64,000 nucleotides of DNA from Azospirillum sp. OGB3 (lineage in GTDB: Bacteria; Pseudomonadota; Alphaproteobacteria; Azospirillales; Azospirillaceae), in assembly GCF_014192915.1 (NCBI RefSeq), contig NZ_JACHYN010000005.1:1-64000 (forward strand), in the 5' to 3' direction. This document shows, in pieces, positions 24,883 through 33,792 of the stretch (positions are counted from its first letter, which is position 1; each line of letters opens with the position of its first letter). The notes under the pieces were generated by a model. The model saw only the letters and a list, made by a program, of their open reading frames with translations. It made no database searches and was not told where the DNA came from. Made by a program: the position numbers and the translations under genes.

Positions 24883-26076
24883 TCAGCGCTGCGGTGCCGG
24901 GAAGAGAATCTCCACCCGGGTGCCGCGTTCGGTGTCTGGCCGCTGGATGGTGCCGTTGATCTGGGCGGCCAGCCTCGTGATCAGCCGCGTGCCCAGATTT
25001 CCGGGAAGTGCTTTTCCCTTCATCCCGACGCCGTCGTCCGCTACCACCAGAGTGGCTTCGGCGGTCTCCGGGTCTCGGTGCAGCGTGATCTGTATGGTGC
25101 CGGATCCGTCCGGAAAGGCGTACTTCGTAGCGTTTGTGATCAGCTCGTTGACGATCAGCCCCAGTGGCACGGCACGGTCGAGCGGTATCACGACCGACTG
25201 CAGGTCGGTTTCGAGGCGGATGTCGACATGCTGCAGGGAGGCGGCGTGGGCCAACCGGCTGATGTAGGCCTCCACCGCCACCACAGCCCCGTCCAAGCGG
25301 ATGGCCAGGTGTTCGTGCGCCAAGCCGATCGCCATTACCCGGTCCATCAGACCGCGCAGCCGTGCTTTGACGAAGCTGTCGCTGTGCTCGTACTGTTCAA
25401 GGAGGAGCATCGAGGCGATGACCGCCAGATTGTTCTTTATGCGGTGCTGCAACTCGTCAAGCCGCAAGGATTGCGCGTCCTGCACCGCCTTGGCTTCTGC
25501 TCTGGCAACGGCGGCAGCGGCCGTCGCGGTGGCGTGATCGGCGCTCCGCTCGATCGCTATGCCCAACAGGTTGGCCATGGACAAGAGGAAATGCGCGTCG
25601 TCCGCATCGAAACGGCCGGGCTCGGTGCTGTCCATCTCCAGCACGCCCCATAGGGTGCCGCTGCAGATGACGGGCACGTTGACCAGGGAGCGGATCCCAT
25701 GCCGCTGCAAAAGCGCGGGGATGCGGAACTCGTCGGTGTTTCGCAGATCGTCGACGAAGGTCGGCAGGCGGGTTTGCTGGGTGCGTCCGGCCGGGTTCGT
25801 CGCCTCGATGGCGAAGCGGGTGGTGCCAACCGCCTGCGGCGGCCAACCGACGCCGGCGGCCAATTGGAGGTCGCCGTGTACGCTGTCGTAGCGCAGGATC
25901 ATGCTGTGCTGGACGCCCAGCCCGCGGGCGAGGCGGATGGCGACGAGGGGCAGCAACTGGTCGAACGGGATGTAACTTGCAAGGAGTTGGCTGAAGTCGC
26001 GGACGATGTGCTGGTGATGGCGAAGCTTGGCGAGGCTGTCGGCCCCAGGCGACTCTGTCGATCTGTCGGAATTCAT
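24883..26076 (-). CDS. GAF-domain sensor histidine kinase, HWE/HisKA_2 type
   Basis: 397 residues, no membrane segment. A GAF domain (about 40-190: LPLVAIRLARGLGVQHSMIL, VLEMDSTEPGRFDADD) is followed by a helical linker and a HisKA_2 phosphoacceptor motif (LRLDELQHRIKNNLAVIASM) with the phospho-His. The ATPase domain has N box LGLIVNELITNATKYAFPDG and G box VVADDGVGMKGKALPG. It is a cytosolic sensor. ATG 26076 (MNSDRSTES) was chosen over the longer frame because of an AGGTAGCGG-type site. No response regulator is adjacent. Confidence 0.85.
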   Translation of the reverse strand: MNSDRSTESPGADSLAKLRHHQHIVRDFSQLLASYIPFDQLLPLVAIRLARGLGVQHSMILRYDSVHGDLQLAAGVGWPPQAVGTTRFAIEATNPAGRTQQTRLPTFVDDLRNTDEFRIPALLQRHGIRSLVNVPVICSGTLWGVLEMDSTEPGRFDADDAHFLLSMANLLGIAIERSADHATATAAAAVARAEAKAVQDAQSLRLDELQHRIKNNLAVIASMLLLEQYEHSDSFVKARLRGLMDRVMAIGLAHEHLAIRLDGAVVAVEAYISRLAHAASLQHVDIRLETDLQSVVIPLDRAVPLGLIVNELITNATKYAFPDGSGTIQITLHRDPETAEATLVVADDGVGMKGKALPGNLGTRLITRLAAQINGTIQRPDTERGTRVEILFPAPQR

Positions 26077-26219
26077 GCGTCCGCTACCTGGAAGAGAGGA
26101 TGTGATAGGAAAGAGAAAACGGGCTCTCCGCCTTTGCCATATACGCACGATAAGGCCGAACGGTTTCCAGCAGAGCAGGGATGTTTTGAGCTAACGTTGG
26201 CGTTCCGGGCACCGTAGGC

Positions 26220-26640
26220 GCGGTTGCAGAGCACCGGCTCCGCGACGACCGTCGCCGTGGTCGGGCCATGCTGAATCAGCTCCATCAGTTCATTGCGGAC
26301 GATGATCTGTCCTGCTGTCGCCGCGGCGCCGCGTCCGATCCGGTATTGCTCGGCTCCCGGAGCCGGCTGGCCGGCAAGATAACGCAGGACGTCCTGCATC
26401 CAGTTCTCCGCCCCGCGCATGAAGTTCATTCCTTGACTGGCGACGGCCGGACGCAGGATCTCCGGGTCCGTCATCGGATGGTTGGAGGGCGCGAACACGT
26501 CCAGCCATTGCCGCGCGACGAAAGGCACGATGCGCGCGTGCGTTCGGGAAACACCCGGAATGTCCGTCGTCGACTTGTGGACCGGTTGCTGCGCCACGGT
26601 GGGCGGTGGCGCGGCTGCGGGCCGGCGGGTCGGGAAAAGC
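26220..26640 (-). pseudogene. Remnant of a PhaC-like polyhydroxyalkanoate synthase
   Basis: The minus strand reads VPFVARQWLDVFAPSNHPMT then DPEILRPAVASQGMNFMRGA and IIVRNELMELIQHGPTTATV, the N-terminal domain of PhaC-type synthases (PSNxPxTNPE, RNxLMELIQYxPTT). It breaks off after VAEPV, so the whole catalytic alpha/beta-hydrolase domain with the active Cys is gone, and the N-terminal start is also lost. Not functional. Confidence 0.65.
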
Positions 26641-26719
26641 ACCGTCCTAAGGCCCCGGCGCGGGTGCGAGCCGGGGTGGCGGCGGTGCGCTGCCCTTGGC
26701 GGCCCGCAAGTCGTCCCTG

Positions 26720-27025
26720 TCAGGCGATTGTGTGGTGACCATCGCCCTCTCCCTTGCGCACCGCGTCCTTCTCGTGGTGCCGGACGTAATGCGCCAGAAC
26801 GATCTTCAGGACACCGGCGCGCTTCATGTCCCGGCAGGCCACGGCATGGGCAATGTCATCCTCGATCATGCGGCGGATGGTGCGTTGCCCCTCCGGGGTC
26901 TGGTCGAGGTAGGAGCCGAGTTCCGCGGCGACGATCTCCGGCAAATGCTCATGCTCGGCGATGGCGTCGATCTCCTCGCGCGTCAAACCACTCAACCCGA
27001 TGCAGTCCTCGATCGTGATCATCAT
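26720..27025 (-). CDS. Conserved small acidic protein of unknown function
   Basis: 101 residues starting MMITIEDCIGLSGLTREEID, then AIAEHEHLPEIVAAELGSYL. Small proteins starting MITIEDCIGLxGLT are familiar from alphaproteobacteria; their function is unknown to me. GGGAGG lies just upstream; either ATG 27025 or 27022 may start. It sits between two histidine kinase genes on the same strand, 99 bases after one of them. Confidence 0.65.
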   Translation of the reverse strand: MMITIEDCIGLSGLTREEIDAIAEHEHLPEIVAAELGSYLDQTPEGQRTIRRMIEDDIAHAVACRDMKRAGVLKIVLAHYVRHHEKDAVRKGEGDGHHTIA

Positions 27026-27124
27026 GGCGGCCTCCCTGGTCACGGGTGTGACACGAGTCTGGCCGGATCGAGCAGCGTGGACCTTAACCCAGGTTAGCAA
27101 GGCCCAACGTCTTCAAATGGGTCT

Positions 27125-28840
27125 TCAACTGGCTTGTCCTGCGCCTCCCGTGTGAAGAAGCAGCCGCAAGCTGGTTTGCGGCGACGTTGTCCACGCCGAC
27201 TCCGCGCCAACCTGCTCGGCCAGCATGGCGATCAGTTCGAGGCCGGAGGAGCGCATCCGCTCCGGCGGCAGGCCAACGCCGTTATCGGACAGCCTCAGAT
27301 GGATCTCCCCGGGCTTTGCCACGAGCAACGCGAGGGTGATCGTTCCGCTTCCCTGTGGGAACGCATGTTTGGCACTGTTGGTGATGAACTCGTTGGCGAT
27401 CAGCCCCAGTGAGACGGCGGTGTTGTGGTCGACATACACATGGTCGACGCTGGTTCGCAGCGCGATTCCACCGGCAAGGTTGCGTCCATGAAGGGCTACG
27501 GCATTGGCGCACAATTCCACAAGATAGTCTCCCAGTTCCACGACGCCGACCTGGCTCGCCTCATACAGACGCGAATGGACAAGGCGCAGCGCCTCGACGC
27601 GCCCCTGAAGTTCCTCCAGGATGCGGATGGTTTCTTCGCTCTTGGCTTGGCCGCCTTCCAACGCAAGCAGGCTCAAGATCGCCTGGAGGTCGTTCTTGAC
27701 CCGATGCTGAAGTTCGCGCATCGACATGATCCGCTGGTCTTCCGCCCGGCGCAGGAGCACGCTGGTGTTCCGCATCGTGTCGTAGACCGAGGCCAATTCC
27801 TCCAGGTTGATCGGCGGCGGCGGCGGCAACGCCGCTCCTGGTGTCTGCAGCGCTTCCGCAACCTGCACCAAACCGGTCACCGACCTGGACAGCCGACGGG
27901 CGTAGCGCAGCACCAGGAGGGAGGCGCAGCCGAGCGCAAGGACACTGATGGCGGCCGCCGACCACAGCGATCGGCGCAGGGGATCCTCGAACACGGAGGC
28001 CGGCGCGGCGAAGGCGACCGCCCATCCCGAAACCTTTGAACGCGAGAAAACGAGCGACAACGGCTCTCCCTCCAAAGCGGGGCCGGTCGCCTGCCCGGTC
28101 GGCGCCGTCTGGATCGCCTTCCGAACCCACCCAGGGGCTGGTTTGCCGACGAACTGTTCGGCGGCGCGCGTTCGTGCGACGACGACCCCGTTTCGGTCGA
28201 TGATCCCAGCCACCCAACCGTCGGGAATCGGCTGCTCTCGAAGGAGGGTCTCCCATTTCGAGGTCGTCACCGCCGCGATGAGCGCGTAACGCTTGCTATC
28301 CTTTGCCTGAATGGGCACCAGGACGGCGCCGACATGCTCGTTGGCGATGGGTCCGTACAACAGGCCGGAAATCTGCGGTTGTCCGGTGGTCATCGCTTCG
28401 GCCAACTCGGGACCGATGTCGGCAATCGTCGGCACGGATGTTCCGTATGGAACTTTGGTGCTGAACACCACGCTTCCATCGGCATCGCGAAGCGTTACGT
28501 GCGACCAGTGGGAATGCTTGTCCTTGACCGCTTGAGCGACGCGATAAAGCCGTTCCGGATCGCCATCCACGACCATCGTCGCGGCAAGCGCCTCCAGGGC
28601 CGAGGTGGTGACGAGCAATTGCTGATCGAGAGCCGCCGCGATGGCGCGGACCGTGATGGCCATCTCGGCGGCGGCAAACCGCCGTTGTGTTGCCAGATTC
28701 CAGGCGACCAAGCTGATGGCAATGGCCGCCATGGCCGCCATGGCCGTGACCACGACGCTGAGAAGATGGCGGCTGATGTTCCGTCGCGCCAAACCTATCA
28801 GGGGCGGAGAGAGCGGTGAGACACTGGTCAAGAGTTGCAT
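27125..28840 (-). CDS. Membrane sensor histidine kinase, dCache and HisKA_2 type
   Basis: 571 residues. TM1 (about 25-47: LLSVVVTAMAAMAAIAISLV) and TM2 (about 290-312: SLWSAAAISVLALGCASLLV) enclose a periplasmic Cache-like sensor (residues 50-285). A short HAMP-like region with a PPPPP stretch precedes the kinase core: phosphoacceptor MRELQHRVKNDLQAILSLLA, N box LGLIANEFITNSAKHAFPQG and G box LSDNGVGLPPERM. It should sense a small external ligand. ATG 28840 has AAGAGG upstream. No partner response regulator is adjacent. Confidence 0.87.
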   Translation of the reverse strand: MQLLTSVSPLSPPLIGLARRNISRHLLSVVVTAMAAMAAIAISLVAWNLATQRRFAAAEMAITVRAIAAALDQQLLVTTSALEALAATMVVDGDPERLYRVAQAVKDKHSHWSHVTLRDADGSVVFSTKVPYGTSVPTIADIGPELAEAMTTGQPQISGLLYGPIANEHVGAVLVPIQAKDSKRYALIAAVTTSKWETLLREQPIPDGWVAGIIDRNGVVVARTRAAEQFVGKPAPGWVRKAIQTAPTGQATGPALEGEPLSLVFSRSKVSGWAVAFAAPASVFEDPLRRSLWSAAAISVLALGCASLLVLRYARRLSRSVTGLVQVAEALQTPGAALPPPPPINLEELASVYDTMRNTSVLLRRAEDQRIMSMRELQHRVKNDLQAILSLLALEGGQAKSEETIRILEELQGRVEALRLVHSRLYEASQVGVVELGDYLVELCANAVALHGRNLAGGIALRTSVDHVYVDHNTAVSLGLIANEFITNSAKHAFPQGSGTITLALLVAKPGEIHLRLSDNGVGLPPERMRSSGLELIAMLAEQVGAESAWTTSPQTSLRLLLHTGGAGQAS

Positions 28841-29301
28841 CGCCTAACCTCTTGATCATCAAAAGGTTTCCGACTGAATTTTAATATTTAAGTATTTATA
28901 ATTTTCCAACCAACGCGGGAAATAATTTCATAATACAGAACAGCGTTTTTGCGTAGACGTTTATGGGAAATATGAAGCATGTATTTTGTCATAGTTTAAG
29001 CTATTATATTTGGCGCTTATTATGACACTAACTGCGTATGACGCAAAGCTCCTGATGGAATGCCGCCGGACTATTTTGCGGTTATGTTTCATCTCATTGG
29101 CACAGGCGTGCCGGATGGTGATCCAGATCAAGTCAATCGGCGGCACAATGAGAGACTGTTGCCGTGATGAGCCCAAGCGTTGAAAGATCGGCGGCGAAAA
29201 ATCGGCGGCTGCACCTTAGCCCCAGCCGAGTTTTCGATGCCACTTTTTCCTGATGAGAGCGGCGCTCAAGCTTAACCCCGCGCATTGCACAGGAGGCGGC
29301 C
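28841..29301. other. AT-rich intergenic region between divergent genes
   Basis: The bases 28860-29050 are markedly AT-rich (for example TTTAATATTTAAGTATTTA) compared with the GC-rich flanks. No gene or RNA is recognised. It presumably holds promoters for the kinase (minus) and for the 29302 gene (plus). The FNR-type box at 29118 is given separately. Confidence 0.5.
29118..29131. promoter_or_regulatory. FNR/FixK-type box
   Basis: GTGATCCAGATCAA matches the consensus TTGAT-N4-ATCAA at 9 of 10 fixed positions. It lies 171 bases upstream of the 29302 reading frame, which precedes the Crp/Fnr gene. Confidence 0.45.
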
Positions 29302-29726
29302 ATGATGCCAACCGGTGACCTTGCGGAAGTCGAGAATCTCCATGCCGAACTCATGAACGCGATCGCCTTGGCCCTGGCGAGCGGCAGGCATCGTGATCAG
29401 GATCTGCTGTTCCTTTTTCAATGGGTGCACGAGGTGGGACAGACCGAAGCAATGGACCGCGTCCGGTCCGTTGCAGGCGAGGCGCCGGACCGGACACTGG
29501 AGATGAACTGCCAAAGCGTGTTGCGGTCGCTCGTCTGCACACCGGCACACACGCCTCTCGGGATCGCCGCAAAGTGGCGGTCGCATGCGCAATGTTCGAT
29601 GCTTTCGAAGTGGCTCAGGAGGCGCCGGGAGGTCCTGTGGCGCCCCATGTCATTCTGTCGGCCTTTTTCGACGCCATGGCCCAAGCTCAGCTGCTTCCGC
29701 TGGAGCGGCCAAGCCTTTCGCACTGA
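29302..29726 (+). pseudogene. Hypothetical gene with a frameshift near 29570
   Basis: The first frame starts MMPTGDLAEVENLHAELMNA, runs through LEMNCQSVLRSLVCTPAHTP, then LGIAAK; the second continues KVAVACAMFDAFEVAQEAPG to PRAQAQLLPLERPSLSH-like ending (AFFDAMAQAQLLPLERPSLS) and a stop at 29724-29726. Codon use is good in both halves, and one missing base at AAAGTGG (about 29569-29575) would join them into about 141 residues. It may be a pseudogene, a sequencing error or a programmed shift. Function unknown; it is 21 bases upstream of the Crp/Fnr gene. Confidence 0.5.
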
Positions 29727-29747
29727 TTCCAGGCTGAGGAGGCGGCC

Positions 29748-30548
29748 ATGCAATCAGACTGCCAGGGGTGCCCGCTGCGACGTGACGGGTTGTGTGCAAG
29801 CGTTCCGAATGAACAGTTGCCCAGCTGGGCGGCGATCAAACGCCCGGTCCGCACCATTCGCGCCGGCGCCAGTTTGTTTGTCGAAGGTGACGAAAACGAG
29901 ATGGTCTACATCGTTCGCCGTGGCTGGGCGCTGGCGTCCATGATGCACGAGAACGGTCGGCGCCAGGTGCTGCGTTTCGTCATGCCGGGAAATCTGATCG
30001 GTTTCGAGCGGGCCCCCGACGGTGGCATGCCCTGCACGGTTGAAGCGCTCACCGATCTGATCGTCTGTCCGATGCCACGCCATTCCCTGATGCGCTTTTG
30101 CCAACAGGTGCCGAACGTTGCCTTGCGGATGGCATCCTTGCTCGCGGCCGAAACGATCTCCGATTGGCGGCTTCTGGGTGGGCTCGGCACCCGCACCGCC
30201 GCGGAGCGGATCGCCCGGCTTCTGCTCGCCCTTTACAATCGGCAACGGCAAAGGGCCGCACCGGACATTTCGGACGTGACGTTGCCGATCAGTCAGGTCC
30301 TCATTGCCGATGCCACAGGGCTGACACCGGTCCACGTCTGTCGGACGCTGAAAGAGATGCGGACAGCCGGACTGCTGTCCTTTGCGAAAGGGCACCTGCG
30401 TGTGCTCGATTGGATGCGGCTTACGGAACTGGCCGAGATGAGCGATGCCACGGCACCTCAGCCACTATCCAAGCAGGACGCGTCGTTGCCGCTCAAGATC
30501 GATGGGAGCGGGACCGGCCGCTACAAGCTTTCCGGATGCCATTCTTGA
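29748..30548 (+). CDS. Crp/Fnr-family regulator with FNR-like cysteine cluster
   Basis: 266 residues. N-terminal SDCQGCPLRRDGLC gives Cys 5, 8 and 16, and a fourth Cys occurs in LTDLIVCPMPRHSLM, the set needed for an FNR-type [4Fe-4S] oxygen sensor. A cyclic-nucleotide-like beta-barrel (IRAGASLFVEGDENEMVYIV) and dimer helix follow, then the HTH (VTLPISQVLIADATGLTPVH, VCRTLKEMRTAGLLSF). The C-terminal tail of about 40 residues (SDATAPQPLSKQD...) is longer than usual and of unknown role. It probably controls oxygen-dependent genes, perhaps some with the TTGAT-N4-ATCAA boxes in this window. Confidence 0.87.
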   Translation: MQSDCQGCPLRRDGLCASVPNEQLPSWAAIKRPVRTIRAGASLFVEGDENEMVYIVRRGWALASMMHENGRRQVLRFVMPGNLIGFERAPDGGMPCTVEALTDLIVCPMPRHSLMRFCQQVPNVALRMASLLAAETISDWRLLGGLGTRTAAERIARLLLALYNRQRQRAAPDISDVTLPISQVLIADATGLTPVHVCRTLKEMRTAGLLSFAKGHLRVLDWMRLTELAEMSDATAPQPLSKQDASLPLKIDGSGTGRYKLSGCHS

Positions 30549-30605
30549 ACCTGTGCAGGGGGGACGGTAATCCCACCATCATTCCGTTGGTCGTCCCGCA
30601 GCGCC

Positions 30606-30890
30606 TCACCGTGATGGGGGCACCGCCCCGATGAGGACAAGCGTGGCGACGCGCCCCCGGCCGTGGCGGGCGACGTAGCGGGTGGCCTCGCCGACCTGGG
30701 CGGAACGCTTGTGGCCTCGGCGGTCGTGGGAGATGACGCGGAAGCCCTTGTCCGCGAAGAACAGCATCCGGCTGTCCCGGTCGTCCGCGCTGAGCGGCCA
30801 GCCATGGAGAAGGACGATGGGCTGCCCGCTGCGGGGACCCCATCCTTGTAGAAGATCGAAACGCCGTTCACCGGCATGACGCTGACCAAG
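30606..30890 (-). pseudogene. Broken alpha/beta hydrolase (chloroperoxidase-like)
   Basis: Pieces in two frames: [13 protein letters not shown] and then [40 protein letters not shown]. It then jumps from AQVGEA directly to [20 protein letters not shown]. The stretch containing the Ser nucleophile (GHSTGGGE) is deleted, and a frameshift splits the start. It resembles non-haem chloroperoxidase-type hydrolases. Confidence 0.65.
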
Positions 30891-31261
30891 GCCGTGCACA
30901 GCTCAGGGATGCACGCCGCGCCGTCCCGTCGCCGTGCTATGGACCGGAGCGGCGTCGCAATCCTCGCAATCGACCCCGCCGATTCCCGCGGCGCTCAGGT
31001 GGTGGCTCAACTCGGTAAGGATCTGCTCGGATGCCGCGAGAGGGCGCGCACCCTGCCGGACAGCGCCTTCAGCACAACATTCCGGCGAGTCATGGGCGTC
31101 TCGCTGGCACACTAGCGGATGGAAGCGGATAGACAGGTCGCTTCGGATCACGGGTCCACGATCAAGAGCTGATCCCCCGTCACATGCACTTTCCCAAAGC
31201 GGATTGGCTGCTTTCGGGAGAGAGAGTGGCCCGATCGACGATCAGGGAGGAAGAGCCGGAC
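30891..31261. other. 371-bp stretch without a supportable gene
   Basis: Several short frames are open on both strands but none has a recognisable domain, ribosome-binding site and consistent codon use together. It may be decayed sequence continuing from the hydrolase relic. Confidence 0.4.
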
Positions 31262-31588
31262 CTAGCGCGCCATCGCTTGCAGATAGGCGATGACGTCATC
31301 GGTCTCCGATCGTGTAAGATTCAGGTCGGGCATCGGCGGATGAGGAAAGATCAGCCATTGCCGCAGCCAATTCGGATTGTGGTTTGGATCGCGCGCGATG
31401 CTGGACAAGGTCGGCACCGCGTCGGTGCCGCGTACGGCACGGCTGTCCGCATCGCCGTCCGGGATTACGTGGCAGGCGGCGCACCAACGGTCGGCAATGC
31501 TTCTGCCGGCTTCCGCGTCCGCCGCCTGGCTCACGTCCGCCATGGGAAACGCCACCACCAGCACCCCCGCGCACAGGCCCGTTTTCAT
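31262..31588 (-). CDS. Monohaem c-type cytochrome (second of a coupled pair)
   Basis: 108 residues. A signal peptide (MKTGLCAGVLVVAFPMADVS) precedes one haem site CAACH and a distal Met in FPHPPMPDLNLTRSETDDVI. It is a soluble periplasmic electron carrier. Its ATG overlaps the TGA of the preceding cytochrome gene (ATGA), so translation is coupled; GGGAGG is at the right distance. The partner oxidase or reductase is not in the window. Confidence 0.85.
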   Translation of the reverse strand: MKTGLCAGVLVVAFPMADVSQAADAEAGRSIADRWCAACHVIPDGDADSRAVRGTDAVPTLSSIARDPNHNPNWLRQWLIFPHPPMPDLNLTRSETDDVIAYLQAMAR

Positions 31589-31956
31589 GGCAAGCCTCCC
31601 TTCAGGGACATCAGGTAGGCGACGACATCGTCCGTTTCTTCTCTGGACAGGCGGATGTTCGGCATGACGGGGTGGGATGTCTGCAGATAACTGCGCAGAG
31701 CCATTTCCGTGATCCCGGGATCGCGCATGCGCTCCACCAAGTCTGGCGCAGCAAGATCCTCCTGCATGGGAGGCGGCTTGGCTGTTGGGGGCTGCGAGAC
31801 GCGGTGGCATTCGCCGCAGACCTCTTCGACCAGGCGGCGCCCGAAGCCGACTCTGCCCGGCCCGTCGGCCGCGGCGTGCGCGAACGCGGTGACCATCAAC
31901 GAAGCAATGGTTGCTCCGACCGCTAGTCTGGGCAATCGGCACGGAATGTCGACCAT
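31585..31956 (-). CDS. Monohaem c-type cytochrome (first of a coupled pair)
   Basis: 123 residues. Signal peptide (RLAVGATIASLMVTAFAHAA), haem motif CGECH, and a distal Met in TSHPVMPNIRLSREETDDVV. The C-terminal part is strikingly like the next gene (HPxMPxxxLxRxETDDVxAYL), so the two probably arose by duplication. AGGGAGG lies 6 bases upstream of ATG 31956. It is likely a periplasmic electron carrier acting together with its neighbour. Confidence 0.85.
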   Translation of the reverse strand: MVDIPCRLPRLAVGATIASLMVTAFAHAAADGPGRVGFGRRLVEEVCGECHRVSQPPTAKPPPMQEDLAAPDLVERMRDPGITEMALRSYLQTSHPVMPNIRLSREETDDVVAYLMSLKGGLP

Positions 31957-32250
31957 GTCAGGCCTCCCTGTGCCAAAAAGGCTGTTGCAATGGATACAGC
32001 GTCTCGCGCCGAAACGGTCGACGGCCCGACGCCAGCGACAAGCCGGAACGTGTCTGCAATGATCCAGTTCATGCTAGGACTTGGGGGCACAGGACGTCCA
32101 CGCTTCGGACGAGGTATATGGCGGACAGCACTCGAAAGTGCGTAAGACGACAGTGACCTGTCCCGCGTAGCCTTGTCGTAATCCTTCGACCAGCGGACCG
32201 CGCGCCTCCCGGCGGACCGGCCGCCCTCTCGTCCGTGGCCATCCTTGAGC

Positions 32251-32285
32251 GGAAAAAAGCCCACCGGCGAAGAGCCGATGGGCTT
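32251..32285 (-). terminator. Rho-independent terminator for the ubiTUV-cytochrome operon
   Basis: On the minus strand AAGCCCATCGGC, loop TCTTC, GCCGGTGGGCTT form a 12-bp stem with one G-T-type mismatch, followed by a T-run (TTTTTCC). It lies about 135 bases after the cytochrome c2 stop codon. The rest of 31957-32419 has no gene I can support. Confidence 0.7.
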
Positions 32286-32379
32286 GAAGGGGGCAGAAAA
32301 ACGGGAGGTTACTCGTCCAGCGGGACGCAATCGATCAACGATCGTGCGGTTATCCTAGCGGCTGGTTGCCCTCCCATCC

Positions 32380-32393
32380 TTGACGGCGGTCAA
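32380..32393. promoter_or_regulatory. FNR-like perfect dyad of unclear target
   Basis: TTGACGGCGGTCAA is a perfect 5-4-5 palindrome of the FNR/Dnr type and shares flanks (CCATCC left, GCC right) with the box at 35530. It lies just after the cytochrome c2 gene and before its terminator, so it is not in an obvious promoter position. Confidence 0.35.
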
Positions 32394-32419
32394 GCCGTCA
32401 AGGAAACGTGCTTATTTCG

Positions 32420-32788
32420 TCAGCTGTTCTTTTTCAGGAAGGCGATCAAGTCCTTGCGGGCCTGCTCATTCTTCACGCCGGCGAAGGCCATCTTGTTGCC
32501 GGGAACGGCGCCCTTCGGGTCCGCCAGATAGGCGTCGAGCGTCGCCTCATCCCAGGCACCGGCGTTCTTCATGGCGTCGGAGTACTTGTAAGCCTCGACG
32601 GAGCCGGCCTTGCGGCCGACGACGCCGTGCAGGTTCGGGCCGACGCGGTTGGGGCCGCCGGCCTCGATGGTGTGGCAGGCCTTGCACTGGTTGAACACCT
32701 TCTCGCCGGCGGCGGCGTCCTGCGCGGCGGCAAAGCCGGGGGACGACGCAACCAGCCCGAAGGCGAGCAGGGCAAACATGCGCTTCAT
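32420..32788 (-). CDS. Cytochrome c2-type electron carrier
   Basis: 122 residues. A signal peptide (MKRMFALLAFGLVASSPGFA) precedes the haem site CKACH in FNQCKACHTIEAGGPNRVGP, LHGVVGRKAGSVEAYKYSDA, and the distal Met in PGNKMAFAGVKNEQARKDLI. It is a mitochondrial-type cytochrome c of the kind that shuttles electrons in the periplasm to terminal oxidases or denitrification enzymes. ATG 32788 has GAGGAAAC upstream. It follows ubiV by 83 bases on the same strand and ends before a strong terminator, so it is the last gene of that operon. Confidence 0.92.
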   Translation of the reverse strand: MKRMFALLAFGLVASSPGFAAAQDAAAGEKVFNQCKACHTIEAGGPNRVGPNLHGVVGRKAGSVEAYKYSDAMKNAGAWDEATLDAYLADPKGAVPGNKMAFAGVKNEQARKDLIAFLKKNS

Positions 32789-32871
32789 AGGGGTTTCCTC
32801 GTTCAACGGACTCAAAAGTCAGCCGGCCACGCGGGAAGCGACGGTCCGGCGGACATCGGATGGCGGGCGCG

Positions 32872-33780
32872 TCAGGCGGCCGGGGCGTCGGCGTAGGCCG
32901 CACCCGCCATGTTGTGGAAGAAGCCGTTCTCCAGCGGGACCGCGGTCATGCCGCGCAGTTCCGCCATCACGTCCTGTCCGCTGCGCTCGCCGTCCAGAAC
33001 AGAGCGGAAGGCCGTGGCGACGGCGACCATGTCGAGGTCCTGCGGCGACAGGCGGAAGCGCTGGATGCCCATCGCCCGCAGCCGGTCGATCTCCGCCGCC
33101 AGCGCCAGATAGCCGTGCGACAGCGTCTGCGTGCCGTTGACCGACAGGAAGGGCTGGCCGTCGACGGTGCTCACCGGCATGCCGTCCGGATCGTTGGCGC
33201 AGACGAACTGGCAGCCGTCCTTGTGCAGCGCGTGCGCCCGCGCGTGGTAGCAGCGGGCGGAGATGGCGAGCGGCGCCCGCCCGAACACCTGCACCTCCAT
33301 GGACAGGCCGAGCGCCGCCCCCGTCTTCGCCATCATGGCGACGGAGGCGGCGGGAAGCTCCGCCGGCAGCGACACCGCGACGGCGCCGCGCCCGGCCAGC
33401 CACGCCAGCGTCGCCTCGTTGTAGCTGTTGATAAAGGGGCCGACGGCGTGGCGGCGTCCCTCCAGCAGGGCCAGCGCGCCCATGTCGTTGGCCTCCACCG
33501 GCAGCAGGTCGCTCTCCACGAGGTCGCGCATCGCCGTGCGCTCGCGGTCGCTGCCGACCAGGATCGGGCTGGCGAGCCAGACCTCCTTCCCGGCGGCGGC
33601 CAGACGGGCGATCACCTCGTCCATGACCGGGGCGAGGAAGGGCGCGCGCTTGGAGCAGACGATCTCGCCGACGACGACGGCGTCGACCGGCGCCTCGTCG
33701 GCGATGCGGGCGTAAAAGTCGCGCCAACGCTCCGCCGGCCAGTTGAACAGGACGGGGCCAAGGGTCAGGGTGGGTTTCAT
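32872..33780 (-). CDS. ubiV: UbiV, oxygen-independent ubiquinone hydroxylation protein
   Basis: 302 residues of the U32 family. The four Cys of the [4Fe-4S] site are present: GEIVCSKRAPF, ARCYHARAHALHKDGCQFVC. The UbiU-UbiV complex performs ring hydroxylations of ubiquinone synthesis without O2 in the cytoplasm. It lies 12 bases after ubiU and after ubiT in the same operon, all on the minus strand. Confidence 0.92.
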   Translation of the reverse strand: MKPTLTLGPVLFNWPAERWRDFYARIADEAPVDAVVVGEIVCSKRAPFLAPVMDEVIARLAAAGKEVWLASPILVGSDRERTAMRDLVESDLLPVEANDMGALALLEGRRHAVGPFINSYNEATLAWLAGRGAVAVSLPAELPAASVAMMAKTGAALGLSMEVQVFGRAPLAISARCYHARAHALHKDGCQFVCANDPDGMPVSTVDGQPFLSVNGTQTLSHGYLALAAEIDRLRAMGIQRFRLSPQDLDMVAVATAFRSVLDGERSGQDVMAELRGMTAVPLENGFFHNMAGAAYADAPAA

Positions 33781-33792
33781 GAACGCAACTCC

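Noticed and set aside
28970..29000. AGCATGTATTT as a possible NsrR half-site
   Set aside because: Only one half fits; the inverted partner is absent.
30903..31293. Open frames on both strands in 30.9-31.3 kb
   Set aside because: No frame has consistent codon use, a start site and a recognisable motif together.
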